Positions 54,401 to 64,000 of a DNA stretch of 64,000 nucleotides are shown piece by piece. Origin of the DNA: Hormiphora californensis (taxonomy: Eukaryota; Ctenophora; Tentaculata; Cydippida; Pleurobrachiidae); NCBI GenBank assembly GCA_020137815.1, contig CM035356.1, positions 296,001 through 360,000 of the forward strand. The letters run 5' to 3'. Made by a program: the position numbers and the translations under genes. The notes under the pieces are model-generated. The model saw only the letters and a list, made by a program, of their open reading frames with translations. It had not been told where the DNA came from and did not search any database. Every line of letters starts with the position of its first letter. Position 1 is the first letter of the stretch.

Positions 54401-57177
54401 CCCGGTCCGGTTCACATATGATACTGGTAACCTTCAAAACGTCTCTACAGTACTGGTTAATAATCTGGACGAGGCAGATGTTCTATGCAGCGCAATACAT
54501 GGAACCAATGCTTACTGGTTTTCCGAGACGGACGACTTTCAACAAGTCTCTGGATGATTTGGGCTCTTCTTCGGCTAAACTTTTGATCGAACAGGGCAGT
54601 TATACAAACTGTGTGAATCCCGAGCTTGGAATTGAAGGCTGCACCTTTGACGAGGCTACCAACACAACTCTCATAAAGAGCACATATCTGAAGTGTCTAG
54701 AATCGGAAGAGAAGACCTTTATTGATAATAATGAAGATTCAGAAACATTCCGTGTAGGGAGAACACTAAAGACGGATTTCTGGAAGTTACTCAACATTTG
54801 TGTAGAACATGAAATGTCCCCAGAGATGGTGACGTGGTTTGCAAAAAGTGCTGCAGAGGGAAAACTTATTTCCAGAGTGTTCAGCTGGATAATGCATCAA
54901 ATCGGGAAGTTCGGGCAATGGATTGTGGTGTACCCAGGTCAGAAGAAACAGGAGATCCTATTGAGATATACTCCATTACCCGGGTGCAATAGTAGTGTAA
55001 TCGCTGTCAATCAGTACGAGCGTGTCAAGAAGGTCTGGATGAATGGTACTGACATACTAACGAAATGGCAGGGGCAGGTTTGTGCGGACACATTTGATGA
55101 CAGTCTGCGGGGGTGTTTGTTCTATTTTTGGGTTCGCCGCTGCCACAATTCAGTCAGTGAGATTGTCGATAACACCACTGTATCCCATTGGTTGTAAGAG
55201 ATGATAATGTTACGCTGGTCAGATCCACTGTGTATGGATGGTGTTGTGAAGCTGGAGTGCAGCAACCCGAATGGTGTTGAGTATCAGTTTCTAAACGAGC
55301 AGATGGATGAGAGTACGATAACTGGTGTAATAAGAGCTGTCTGGAACTCTGAACTGACCATTATCAACCTACAGAAGCCTATAAATAAGCAAATACCCAA
55401 AGATATTTGTGGAATAGGGTTTAGCTCGGAGGTTGGATCATTGAAGATTAGAAAGTCCTTGAAACCGGCGACAGACAAACTTTTAATAGGGAACTTTTAT
55501 AACAACTGTCCCCTTGGAATGGAAGATAACTATTGTCACCGGGTGAGTGAAGTGGAAAGTGCAAGTGCAGGGAAATACTTTCCATTTGAGCTGACATGCT
55601 CATTACGCGTGGAAAACTTAACTTTCCTCGTGGAGGAAATGGATAGCAATCTTGGAGTTCAAAATTTCAGATTGCGTGTCCAATACGATGTCATCTACCC
55701 CGATAGCAGTGTGCGAATGGTGGGGTCGATTTCTATTGCTGACGATGGGAAGGATTTAGCTAAAGAGACCAGAAAAAATCTGTGCCTTGCACTCGGTGCA
55801 ACGGGGCAACGGGGAGAGAGTAGTGCGGGAGATGCAGTTAGTGCAACTAATATGATCTGTCCGGGTACTGTGCGGCAAGATACAATTGCAGAAGATTGTA
55901 CTTTTGACCTGACAAACGTTGGTGGCGATTTCGAATCATCATATTACACACTGCAGTGCAGAAATCAATCCATTGTGTATTGGCTGAAAGATGGCCCACT
56001 TTACCAGACACCGTACTTTCCCGTTGGAACGCTGATGGCAACGGTTACCAAAAAAGGGAGAATGAAAACAACGCCTGTCAGTAATGGATATGGACTGCTT
56101 AATCATGCCTTGAACCAATTTAAATCCAAAAATCTCACCACCCAAAAAAACTATGAATACCAACCTGGATTACATGATTTTAATAGCAATGAATCTCTCC
56201 AAAATGCTGGTTTTAACGAAGAAGGAAAGGTGTATTCAAACTACACAGATAAGAATCCGTTCATCTGGCTTGAGTTTTATACTTATCCAAAGATAGCTGA
56301 GAGCTCGCTGTCATATCGGCTCATCAACGGTGATGGCTTTTCAAGTCTTTATGAGGGCCTTCTCCTGGTTTCCTACGACCTCACCAACGAGGCAGGTGGG
56401 ACAAAGGGGTCGATTTCAGACGGCTTGGTGTGTCAAAAGAATCTCTCAATAGAAGTTCTGGAGAGTGCATGTGAGAAGATGGGGTTCTCAGAACTCCTAT
56501 CTCACCGATCAGCTGACAGTTATGACAATGCAGAAAATTATGATTATGCCATTGGCGTTGGCTTCAAAGGGTTTGAGTTCCATTACAAAGAAGGAAAGGG
56601 TGAGTGCTGCCAACCAAATCAGAAGCTGTTGTCGTTAACTGTGGCATCGATATGGCGCCCAATGCTAGTTTTAACGATCTAATATTCAACTTGGTAGCAG
56701 ATAAGTCGAGTGTACCCAGTGACCCGCTCTTGTCATCAGAATGGGTCTCTCCCCGTTATAGGGATCCAATGGCAGGATACCTACTAGTCACGGTCCAGTG
56801 TTCTAGGGAACATATCATCCACTGGAATGGTGTGTAGTGAGGGTGTTAGTGAGGCTACAAAAACTGCTATGTGCCTGAGAATGGGCTTCCACACTTTCGT
56901 GTACCTCCAGCAACGTGTTCACCAACCAGACTAATATTTCTAACTAATGTTTCACATACCAATACATGGATCCTGGCAGTGGAAATGGAAGGATTGTCCC
57001 GGGAACGCGGGCACTTTGGTTGGAGTGTGGTTTCGATCCTACAGCTTTGCAAATCAACAATGGAGAATGGTTATTTGGTGTTCAGATGCTCACACCAAAT
57101 CCTACCTAACCCTCACCTATACCGGTGCCCAAACTCCCACGACGTTTATAGAGTCAAGAAATAGCAGCAGGTTCTAA
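51453..57177 (+). other. SRCR-like ectodomain block of the giant receptor
   Basis: After the signal peptide come several divergent SRCR-like units, recognised by a Trp/Gly-rich strand followed by an acidic 'D.A...C..(L/M)GF' element: FAVACGQMGFATAV, NLCQKLGYRRST, VYARCGFLELWSF, AEEACGQGGFQEG, VLCSAIHGTNAYWF, WQGQVCADTFDDSL with GVCSIFGFAAAT (two frames), LVCQKNLSIEVLESACEKMG, and VCSEGVSEATKTAMCLRMGF. Many N-x-S/T glycosylation sites occur. SRCR domains bind proteins and polyanionic ligands in scavenger and innate receptors. The unit count (about eight) is by eye. Confidence 0.7.
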
Positions 57178-57206
57178 CACATGTGATGTATCCTTCTCAT
57201 CTCTAG

Positions 57207-59240
57207 TGCCCGGATGATCCCAAGTATTTTCCAGATTTGTGCACACAAAAATGTCACAGTTTGTCCCTCCAACGACAGGGTAGAAGGCCGGGTTGACTGC
57301 AACGATTTCATCTGCGAAACTAAGAATTTTCCAGGCCTAAGGCACAGTGAAAACCCCGTATTTGTTAGCGGATCTCTTGTCGAAAAGGAAATGGATTGCA
57401 CAGGTGGTGAGGCAAAGAAAAATATTGAATGTGCAAACTACAAAACATCGGATCTTTGCACGATAGCTGTTGTGTCTGCAGATTCGTGTTATACCGAACC
57501 TAACATGAAAATACCAAATGACGAAAAGTGCAATGGGAAGTGTTTTTGTCCCTATTGTGATGACGAAATCGAGTGTTCTATAGATGGGAGTACATCAAAT
57601 ATGGCAAGATCAGTAGCTGAATCTTCAGTTACTGATCAAGAAACATCCGAAACCGAAATATTGAATGATGATGAAGATGGAGGTACAAACCAAATGGTTG
57701 TGGTGAGGAACACTAAATCGGGAAGTCTTAACTGTACACACCCTGTATCTGGGGGAAATAGGATTGTCCCAATCAACTGGATTTGTGATGGAGTTTGGGA
57801 TTGCCGAAATGGTGAAGACGAGCAAGAAGTTTGTCTGGAGGATCCCATTTGCATCATGTGGATCAGTCAATCTCACCAGACAAAACCGGTGTGGTCCAGA
57901 GCCTCTTGAAAACAGGTAAATTTGGAGAGGTCTGCCCGGCAAATGAATTCTATAATCATTATGATTGTGACATTCCTGAAGCCAACTCGAATTATCTGAA
58001 AGGTTGCCCACGTAATTTAAATCTGAATGGAGTTGAGACGTTCAATGTCAGCAGCAATATGGTGTGCTCAGATAGGAATAGCAAGTTTGCGAAAGGATGG
58101 TAATATTGACCTATGCGACAACGAAATCGACATACAGTGTGTTACCCCAACCCCTGGATTGCACGATCCACAAACATCAGTTATGCGATGACATTAATGA
58201 CTGTAACAGCTACGACGAGGGCCTGAACATTATTTGTGGTGAGATGACGAGCAAGTTTAAATGTGAACGAATGTTTGGAATTCCAGGGCAGAAACATCGC
58301 CATACCTCTAGCATGGATTAAGGACGGTGTCGAAGACTGTTATGTCGATGATGGTAACGCAACCGATGAGCATCCAGAGCAGTTTTTGTTCGACAAAAGT
58401 TATCCAGCACATCAAGAAAATGTCTTTGTGGCCTGTACAGACCGTACAAAAACCTCCACTCGGTATGTTGATAATACAGCAGATTGCGATAAACTCAACA
58501 CATTTCGCTGTTACCCGGAGAACGAATTACTCGACATGGCATATGTGTGTGACCGGGTCGATAGCTGTGCCTCCGAGGCTAAGATGTGTGCTGAGTCAAG
58601 GAACATACAGGCAGTTACAGCAGTTGTTCTGGAGACAGTCGGACCGGGGAAAAGGACAGAGAAGCGACTGGGGCATTGTCTTCCTGGACTTGAAAGTATG
58701 CGGAAGGTCTTCCCGCATTTGGGAGACTGCGTTGAAAAACCGTTCCATGAACCGTTTGAGGAACCAATCGATGGGGTCACAGTAGATCATGTGATATATC
58801 CGGCCAATGTCGATTCTATTCTTGCCAAGGGGTTTTTGGTGAAGCCTACCTATATCTGTTATGTCTAGGCCGCTGCAAAAATACAAATATTACATGTCCC
58901 TTAAAACCTCTTGAAATTGATTCCTGCCCGAACCTTGACGACTCGTATGAGTCTGTACTAGCTTCAAATGGCAACGGAACAACGAAAGTGATGGCAATTC
59001 AAAGCAAAGGAGAGAAGAAGTATGTGAATAGTTTCTTTCTGTGTAAGGAGACCAAGAACTGTCTCCCATACGAAAAAGTTTGTAACCTGGTAGACGACTG
59101 TGGGGATGGGAGTGATGAAAATGAGACCATTTGTAAAAATGTCTTCAAGTGCAACAATGGAGATTATATCCAGATCAACAGCAAATGTGACGGTAATTTC
59201 GACTGCACAGACTACTCTGATGAGTGTAACGAACAGTGTT
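57207..59240 (+). other. LDLa domain block of the giant receptor
   Basis: Cys-rich modules with the LDLa calcium-cage pattern: WICDGVWDCRNGEDEQEVC (about 57775-57833), HQLCDDINDCNSYDEG (58168-58230), YVCDRVDSCASEA (58540-58580, degenerate), CNLVDDCGDGSDENETIC (59080-59133) and KCDGNFDCTDYSDEC (59185-59228). The last two directly precede TM1, as in relaxin-type (RXFP/GRL101) receptors where LDLa modules take part in activation. Less typical Cys pairs at 57210-57600 may be further degenerate copies. Confidence 0.82.
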
Positions 59241-59243
59241 CCG

Positions 59244-60450
59244 ATAGCATCATCCAACAACTTAGCTTCCTGGTTTTCTCATTTGTTCTTGGTGTCTTGG
59301 CCACAGGTGCTAATGGAATCATAATCATAAAGTTTTTCACAACCTTCGGAAAGTCAAAGAACGCCTCAGCCATTATGAACCAACTGCTTGTGTTCTTCAT
59401 TTCCATCGGGGACTTTTGCATGGGTCTGTACTTGATAATTATTGCCTGTTACGAACTCAAATACAGGAACTCAAATACAGAATATGAGTACTGTAAGAAA
59501 CAATTTGAATGGCGCACTGGGATTGAGTGTTCACTGCTTGGTGTCATCAGTACATTCGGATCCCAGATCTCCCTAATCTCCATGACATTTCTGAGTCTCT
59601 CCCGGGTTATCAGCCTCAGAAACGTACTTACACCAAGGTCATTCAACCGAAAGGCGGGGATGAAACTGGCCCTCATGACAGTCTTCATTACGCTCGTCTC
59701 CATGCTCATAGCGACTGGTCCTCTTTTCGATATTTTCGAGGACTTCTTTGTCAATGGAGTTTACTATCCAGGTAGCCCTATTTTCACTGACGCTCCAGAC
59801 CGAGAAAAACACGTTGCCATTCTGGAGAAGTACTTTCAGCATAGCATGAATGGTGCTTCAGATTTCTTCACCTGGGCCAGAATCCGGCAAACTTTCACAG
59901 AAGATGTGTTTCTATCATTTTCTTATGGTGACCAAAGCTCTGCCTCTGTTACCGGCCAAAAGCTTCATTTCTATGGTAATGCCGGTGTGTGTCTTTTCAA
60001 GTTTTTCGTTTCCAAGGGTGATCCACAGGAGAAGTTCATCTGGGGTGTCCTAATTGCTAACTTTATATGCTTCTTTATCATCACTATTTCCTACATTTTC
60101 ATCAACTTCGTCTCCGCGAGTTCCGGGAGCGGGATTTCAAATGCCGGCAACTAGCAAAATGGTGCAGAAAAGAAATGCTAAACTTCAACGGAAGGTTTCA
60201 ATGATCATCCTCACAGATTTCCTCTGCTGGATGCCACTCATTTTCATCTGCATCTTCCACTACACCGAGGTTATTGATGCAACTTCATGGTACCCCTTTC
60301 TTCTCCACCTTCATTCCTTCCCATCAACTCGGTCATCAATCCGCTACTGTATGACTCCACTGTGACAGAGGTGTTTTCCAAGGGTATATTTTCGGTACAG
60401 AAAAAACTGGGTTTCGGTAGACAACGCCAGGGAACAGCTGTTTCTTGCTC
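59244..60450 (+). other. LGR-type seven-transmembrane domain of the giant receptor
   Basis: TM1 ends GANGIIIIKFF. TM2 carries SIGDFCMGLYLIIIA, the characteristic DFCMG.YL of glycoprotein-hormone/relaxin receptors. Before TM3 is EWRTGIECS. TM3 ends TFLSLSRVISL, with R3.50 kept but Ser in place of the acidic residue. TM4 follows, then TM5 FICFFIITISYIF. TM6 has CWMP (second frame) and TM7 has INSVINPLLY (third frame). Frame changes fall near 60140 (TM5/TM6) and 60290 (TM6/TM7). No leucine-rich repeats were seen before TM1, unlike all classical LGRs. Confidence 0.88.
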
Positions 60451-60639
60451 AACTGTGGTATCAAAAAACATTGAAATGGCTAAGAAGGGCAATCCAGGTA
60501 GCGAGAGAGAAAACAATCCTGGCGAGGCTAAGAAACAAGACAATGAAGCACCTGTTGACATTCAAATTCATAAGTCCAGTGAAATGAGAGATTGTGACAA
60601 TCCTGGTACAAAACCAACAGCTGAATCTTATGACAAACT

Positions 60640-60785
60640 AGAAGCTGAAAATGCAAATGATTGTGGCGCTATAAAAGCTGAAAATGCAAATGATTGTGGC
60701 GCTATAGAAGCTGAAAATGCAAATGATTGTGGCGCTATAGAAGCTGAAAATACAAGTAATTGTGGCGCTATAGAAGCTGAAAATT
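60640..60785 (+). repeat. 33-bp coding repeat in the receptor tail (EAENANDCGAI)
   Basis: Four tandem 33-bp units encode EAENANDCGAI (last copy EAENTSNCGAI) in the cytoplasmic tail. Each unit keeps one Cys. The repeat is in frame and uninterrupted, then the tail continues acidic to TGA at 60910. Confidence 0.92.
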
Positions 60786-61392
60786 TTCACTTTGAATCTG
60801 ATCAAGTAGCAAATGATCAGATATATGAGAATGATATTACTGATGCTAATATTGCGACAAGTGATCAAAATAATGACAATGATATTGCTAAAGCGACTGC
60901 TGAAGTATGAGAGGGCGAGAGTGTAGAAGCGACTCCTGAACTGAAGTAGGAGAGAGTGAGGCAGACCCCGCAAAAAAGACAGAGATGCGACTGTTGAAAG
61001 TGTGAATCTTTATACTGATTTATACCCTGTATCGAGTGAGATTGTGTAGAGAATGAGAGGCAGATGATGACAAGGATATTGAAACAGACTGTGTTCAACG
61101 TAGCTAAATGAGAGCTGAATACTGTGCTGAATACTGTGCTTGCTAGTTGCTTTTTGACTCTTTGATTTGACAATTGCAATATGAAAACTTGTGTCGTTGA
61201 ATTTGATATAATAAGCCAAGTCAAAAGTTTCGAAAGTTACCGTAGCACATGTGGGTGTGGATGGGTAGGGGTGGTGATGTGTGGGGGACGGGCGGGGAGG
61301 GGGATGGGTGGAGAGACTGGAGATGGGTTGAAAACCATCAATTTTTGACGTGGTTTAGTTCCTCTAAAAAGTGTACTCCCTTGGTTAATTGG

Positions 61393-62370
61393 CCCAGTGT
61401 CAACTTATTTCGAAAGGCATTAGACTCCGAAAATTTCTTAAAAAAGGCATTATTTTCTAACTAAAAAGTGTTGGCAATGATACTAGATAGTACATAGAAG
61501 ACATTAGTTAACAGTTTATTCGTTTATCCAGGCATCTTTTAAATTAATGCCCGATAATGCCATCTTGAGACTCTGTTGAAATTTGTCAAATTTGCATGAA
61601 TTTAGTGCTTGGAATGACTTTATAGAGCCCCAGGGAACCATTTCCTATCATAATAAGTCATTTTGAATCAAAATCTGGCGAATTTTGAAGAAAATTTTTT
61701 TAATAATTTAATTTTTTTAATTAAGTTAATTATAAAATAGGTTAATTGTTCTAATTTTTGGCACATCAACTCTCCCTATTTTGTTTTATGTGACCCTTAT
61801 AATGATTGCCTATCTCATTGAATCGTTTTTGAAGCTAAAAAACAGTTTTGAGTGATAAACTAAGGAGGGCATTATTTGGATTCTGGAGTCCCAATAATGC
61901 CCCCAGAGTCCCAATAATGCCCCAGAGTCCCTCAGAGTCCCAAAAACGCGCAAAAATAATGCCCTAGAATCTCAGAATCCCATGAAATCTGATACCTAGC
62001 ACACTACCTTATTAGCACGAGCTAATTAGAGGGAGAGAGAGAGAGGAAGTGAGAGAGAGAGAAAGTGAGAGTGGGTGAGAGAGAGAGAGAGTGAGAGAGA
62101 GAGAGGGACAGAGAGAAAGATAGAGAGAGCGGGAGAGAGAGAGAGAGACAGAGATAGACAGAGAGAAAGAGAGAGAAGAATAGAGGAGAGAGGGAGAGAG
62201 TGAGGGGAGAAACAGCTGTATAATTTCTTGTTTTGGGTTCACATTACACTGACAATTAATGTGTGTGATTGGGGAACTAGGCTTGGCATTATTTTGGCAT
62301 TATATTGGCATTATTTTTTCTAAAAGCATTGGAAATTAGATTTGCATATTCGTGGTTTTTTGACACTGGG
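61393..62370. mobile_element. 978-bp element with CCCAGTGTCAA ends, 8-bp TSD and GGCATTATTTT words
   Basis: It begins CCCAGTGTCAA and ends TTGACACTGGG, flanked by the 8-bp duplication TTAATTGG (61385-61392 and 62371-62378). Subterminal words GGCATTATTTT are repeated near the right end (62282-62325) and occur near the left (61445-61455). Internally AGTCCCAATAATGCCCC repeats (61888-61970) and there is a GA-rich tract (62026-62210). No transposase frame is present. Confidence 0.88.
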
Positions 62371-62555
62371 TTAATTGGATCAGTCAAAGTATTATCCCGT
62401 ATCTGTGAATTTCCTGCCTGGTTTTGTTGATTGTAATACACACAAACTCACAAATCTAATCAGTATAAAAACAAATAGATAGTAAAACAAATGTTGAAAC
62501 AATGACTTGTTAGATAAACCTCTTTTCAACGTCAATTCTAAAAAAACTATCTTTA

Positions 62556-63707
62556 TTAACCCAAACTTGTCAAAGCAAAGCTATTTACAAGCAATTCATC
62601 TTCATCACCATTATCACCATCATTAGCATGTTCAATTTCACAATCTGCACTCTCTATTGCAAGTTCATTCCTAACAAAAACCTGGACAGCCTTTGCCAAA
62701 ATATCCCCCGCAGACACACTAAGTGGCAGTTCAGTCCCCAATCTCACCGAATGATAAATCACCTCCCGTACTAGTTCTCCGTTGTGTTCCAAACTACCCA
62801 AATTCCGTCTTTGAAGTCTGGTGAGGAGAGATCTTTGGTAGGTGCCGAGGGTGGGTTCCCGTTTTGAGCGTAGGAATTTTCTCTGTATAGCACGGTGCTT
62901 ATGAAGTTTATGAGGCGAGAGATTAGGATATTTGGAGATAAGAAATGTTCGGGAAAACTTGTGCTGTAATCGACTTACCCAATGTCGATCGCATACCATT
63001 AGCCTTTTCTGATTTTCCTTCGTCCGCCCTCGATATTTGAGCAAAAAATAGTCTCTAAAGTTCGTTGTCCTTTTCAGCATATGGTCCCGAAGGTTAAAAC
63101 GAGGTTTTACGGTTTGCTTCTGGGGAACATCATCCAAGATTTTACCAGGCGAGTAACCACCTTCGCTAGGCCCAGCTGCATTGTTCAGTCGAGATTTAAA
63201 ATTTACAAATTCTTCCACAAGAAGTTGTTCATAGGGACACCGCAATTCCTTTCGAGTCTGCAACTTTTCAAGAACCAAAGGGAGATTATAAGATTTAACT
63301 GGATCAGACAGTGTTCTGTATACCTTCTTAAGAGCCCAGTCTCGTCTCTTTTGGTAAAGAAGTTTTTCCGTCGTCGGATGAAGAGTTGGTGTCTCTGGTT
63401 CATTGTCACCATTATTTAGACGCCGTTTCTTACTCGGTGTTCTCTCCCGGCGTTTTCTCTTTCGTTTTGAGAGTTTGTCTGTTAGCTCCGTGTGGTGATG
63501 CTCAAGAAGTATTGCTTTGTTTTCAACCATCAACTTTTCTCTCCGTTTGACAGACAACAACGGGTCATGGTTTTTCGAAATCCGACCAAGAATGTCTTCT
63601 AAGCACTGGCTGTTTCGACCGTTCTTGAATCTCCATCCCAGTAACTCAGATGGTGATTTGAATCCAGAAATATCAGTTCGAATAGGTGAGGGGGAGTGAC
63701 CTAACAT
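62556..63707 (-). CDS. Uncharacterised basic, probably nuclear protein, 383 aa, single exon
   Basis: An uninterrupted minus-strand frame runs from ATG (63707) to TAA (62556). Features: a short N-terminal SPSPIRTDISGF segment; a cluster KRKRKRRERTPSKKRR (about residues 82-97) that looks like a strong nuclear localisation signal; a long charged, mostly helical middle rich in Arg/Leu (RSLLTRLQRRNLG); a less charged C-terminal part (LVREVIYHSVRLGTELPLS, then ILAKAVQVFVRNELA) that could pack as helices, reminiscent of a histone-fold-like or adaptor segment; and an acidic end (DGDNGDEDE). No zinc finger, ATPase or RNA-binding motif is seen and I do not recognise the family. The intact frame and balanced codon use support a real gene. 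An AATAAA overlaps the stop codon. Confidence 0.8.
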   Translation of the reverse strand: MLGHSPSPIRTDISGFKSPSELLGWRFKNGRNSQCLEDILGRISKNHDPLLSVKRREKLMVENKAILLEHHHTELTDKLSKRKRKRRERTPSKKRRLNNGDNEPETPTLHPTTEKLLYQKRRDWALKKVYRTLSDPVKSYNLPLVLEKLQTRKELRCPYEQLLVEEFVNFKSRLNNAAGPSEGGYSPGKILDDVPQKQTVKPRFNLRDHMLKRTTNFRDYFLLKYRGRTKENQKRLMVCDRHWVSRLQHKFSRTFLISKYPNLSPHKLHKHRAIQRKFLRSKREPTLGTYQRSLLTRLQRRNLGSLEHNGELVREVIYHSVRLGTELPLSVSAGDILAKAVQVFVRNELAIESADCEIEHANDGDNGDEDELLVNSFALTSLG

Positions 63708-63709
63708 AT

Positions 63710-64000
63710 TTCCTTGTTCATCACGTCATTGTGTTATCTTTTCCTACAGAAGAGTTTGGGTTGTTATGAAGAACTTTCCAAAATGTTTCCAAAGCCATCA
63801 ATCACTCAAAAACTGTTATCAGAAAATTCTTCTATTCGATTTGTTAAAGACTAAAGTGAGAGTGGACAGAACCATAATTGGACAAGTTTGTTGTAGGTAG
63901 TAGAGATTGATTGTTTCTATCCTGATGGCTGATTGATAAATATTGATCTAACAGGAATTGCCCACAAGTAACAAAAATATATCTCAGTGATGGATTGGTC
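63710..64000. other. Upstream flank of the 383-aa gene
   Basis: AT-rich, about 290 bp, presumably 5' UTR/promoter of the minus-strand gene. No motif stands out. Confidence 0.4.

Larger units (their letters stand above)
51453..60910 (+). pseudogene. Giant SRCR-LDLa-LGR-type 7TM receptor locus, intronless, with many frame changes
   Basis: One plus-strand locus reads as a single receptor of about 3,100 codons without introns, but the frame changes roughly 15 times. Open blocks: 51453-52622, 52653-53414, 53411-53608, 53668-54363, 54376-55197, 55201-56682, 56604-56837, 56947-57177, 57214-57909, 57880-58103, 58097-58321, 58263-58868, 58870-60154, 60054-60365, 60287-60910. Domain homology runs straight through most breaks, as near 53405, 54363 and 55110 (a five-G run), so the lesions are young or are assembly indels. 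Order: signal peptide (MDRLLIFLLLFAAGW), SRCR-like domains, LDLa domains, LGR-type 7TM, repeated tail. It would be a cell-surface receptor with a large glycosylated ectodomain. Whether it is a gene or a pseudogene is open. Confidence 0.75.

Overview
This is eukaryotic, almost certainly animal, DNA: multi-exon genes with GT-AG introns, AATAAA poly(A) signals, a complete STIM calcium-sensor gene, rhodopsin-class receptors, and scavenger-receptor cysteine-rich (SRCR) and LDL-receptor class A (LDLa) domains. Short introns in most genes, very abundant GA/CT microsatellites and many small inverted-repeat transposons suit an early-branching invertebrate such as a sponge. The sequence alone does not prove the species.

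Layout. (1) 0-2.4 kb: the last two exons of a protein with a C-terminal UBA domain, then two small basic proteins sharing an 'ARLAVRG' core (possible NCBP2AS2-like paralogues). (2) 3.4-7.3 kb, minus strand: a complete rhodopsin-class receptor gene that I could splice exon by exon with consistent phases. It has two alternative last exons, each encoding a TM7 plus its own tail. (3) 8-19 kb: gene-poor, with a 446-bp direct duplication, a 32-bp minisatellite and long GA/CT tracts. (4) 19.7-22.3 kb: a five-exon secreted cysteine-rich protein. (5) 23.4-38.9 kb: STIM in 12 exons, with an in-phase alternative terminal exon (or nested gene) at 28.96-30.24 kb and two intronic VNTRs, one of which multiplies the exon-10 splice donor about 50-fold. 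(6) 39-45 kb: a transposon cluster with palindromic MITEs, a 5'-truncated LINE and a nested set of elements with precise target-site duplications (TSDs). (7) 45.1-47.8 kb, minus: an 11-exon, about 491-aa MFS transporter. (8) 51.4-60.9 kb: an apparently intronless locus encoding a giant receptor, with signal peptide, SRCR-like domains, LDLa domains, a 7TM domain of the LGR (glycoprotein-hormone/relaxin receptor) type and a repeated tail. It carries many frame changes. (9) 62.6-63.7 kb, minus: a single-exon basic, probably nuclear protein of unknown function.

The genes do not form one pathway. STIM would sense ER calcium and open plasma-membrane Orai channels; the two receptors are cell-surface sensors. 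The observations most worth pursuing are the SRCR/LDLa/LGR-7TM chimera, the alternative STIM terminal exon, the duplicated TM7 exons, the splice-donor VNTR, and a group of non-autonomous elements that share 8-bp TSDs and arrays of short subterminal words.

Limits: exon joins were made by eye from frame, phase and splice consensus. Domain names rest on motif recognition, with no database search.
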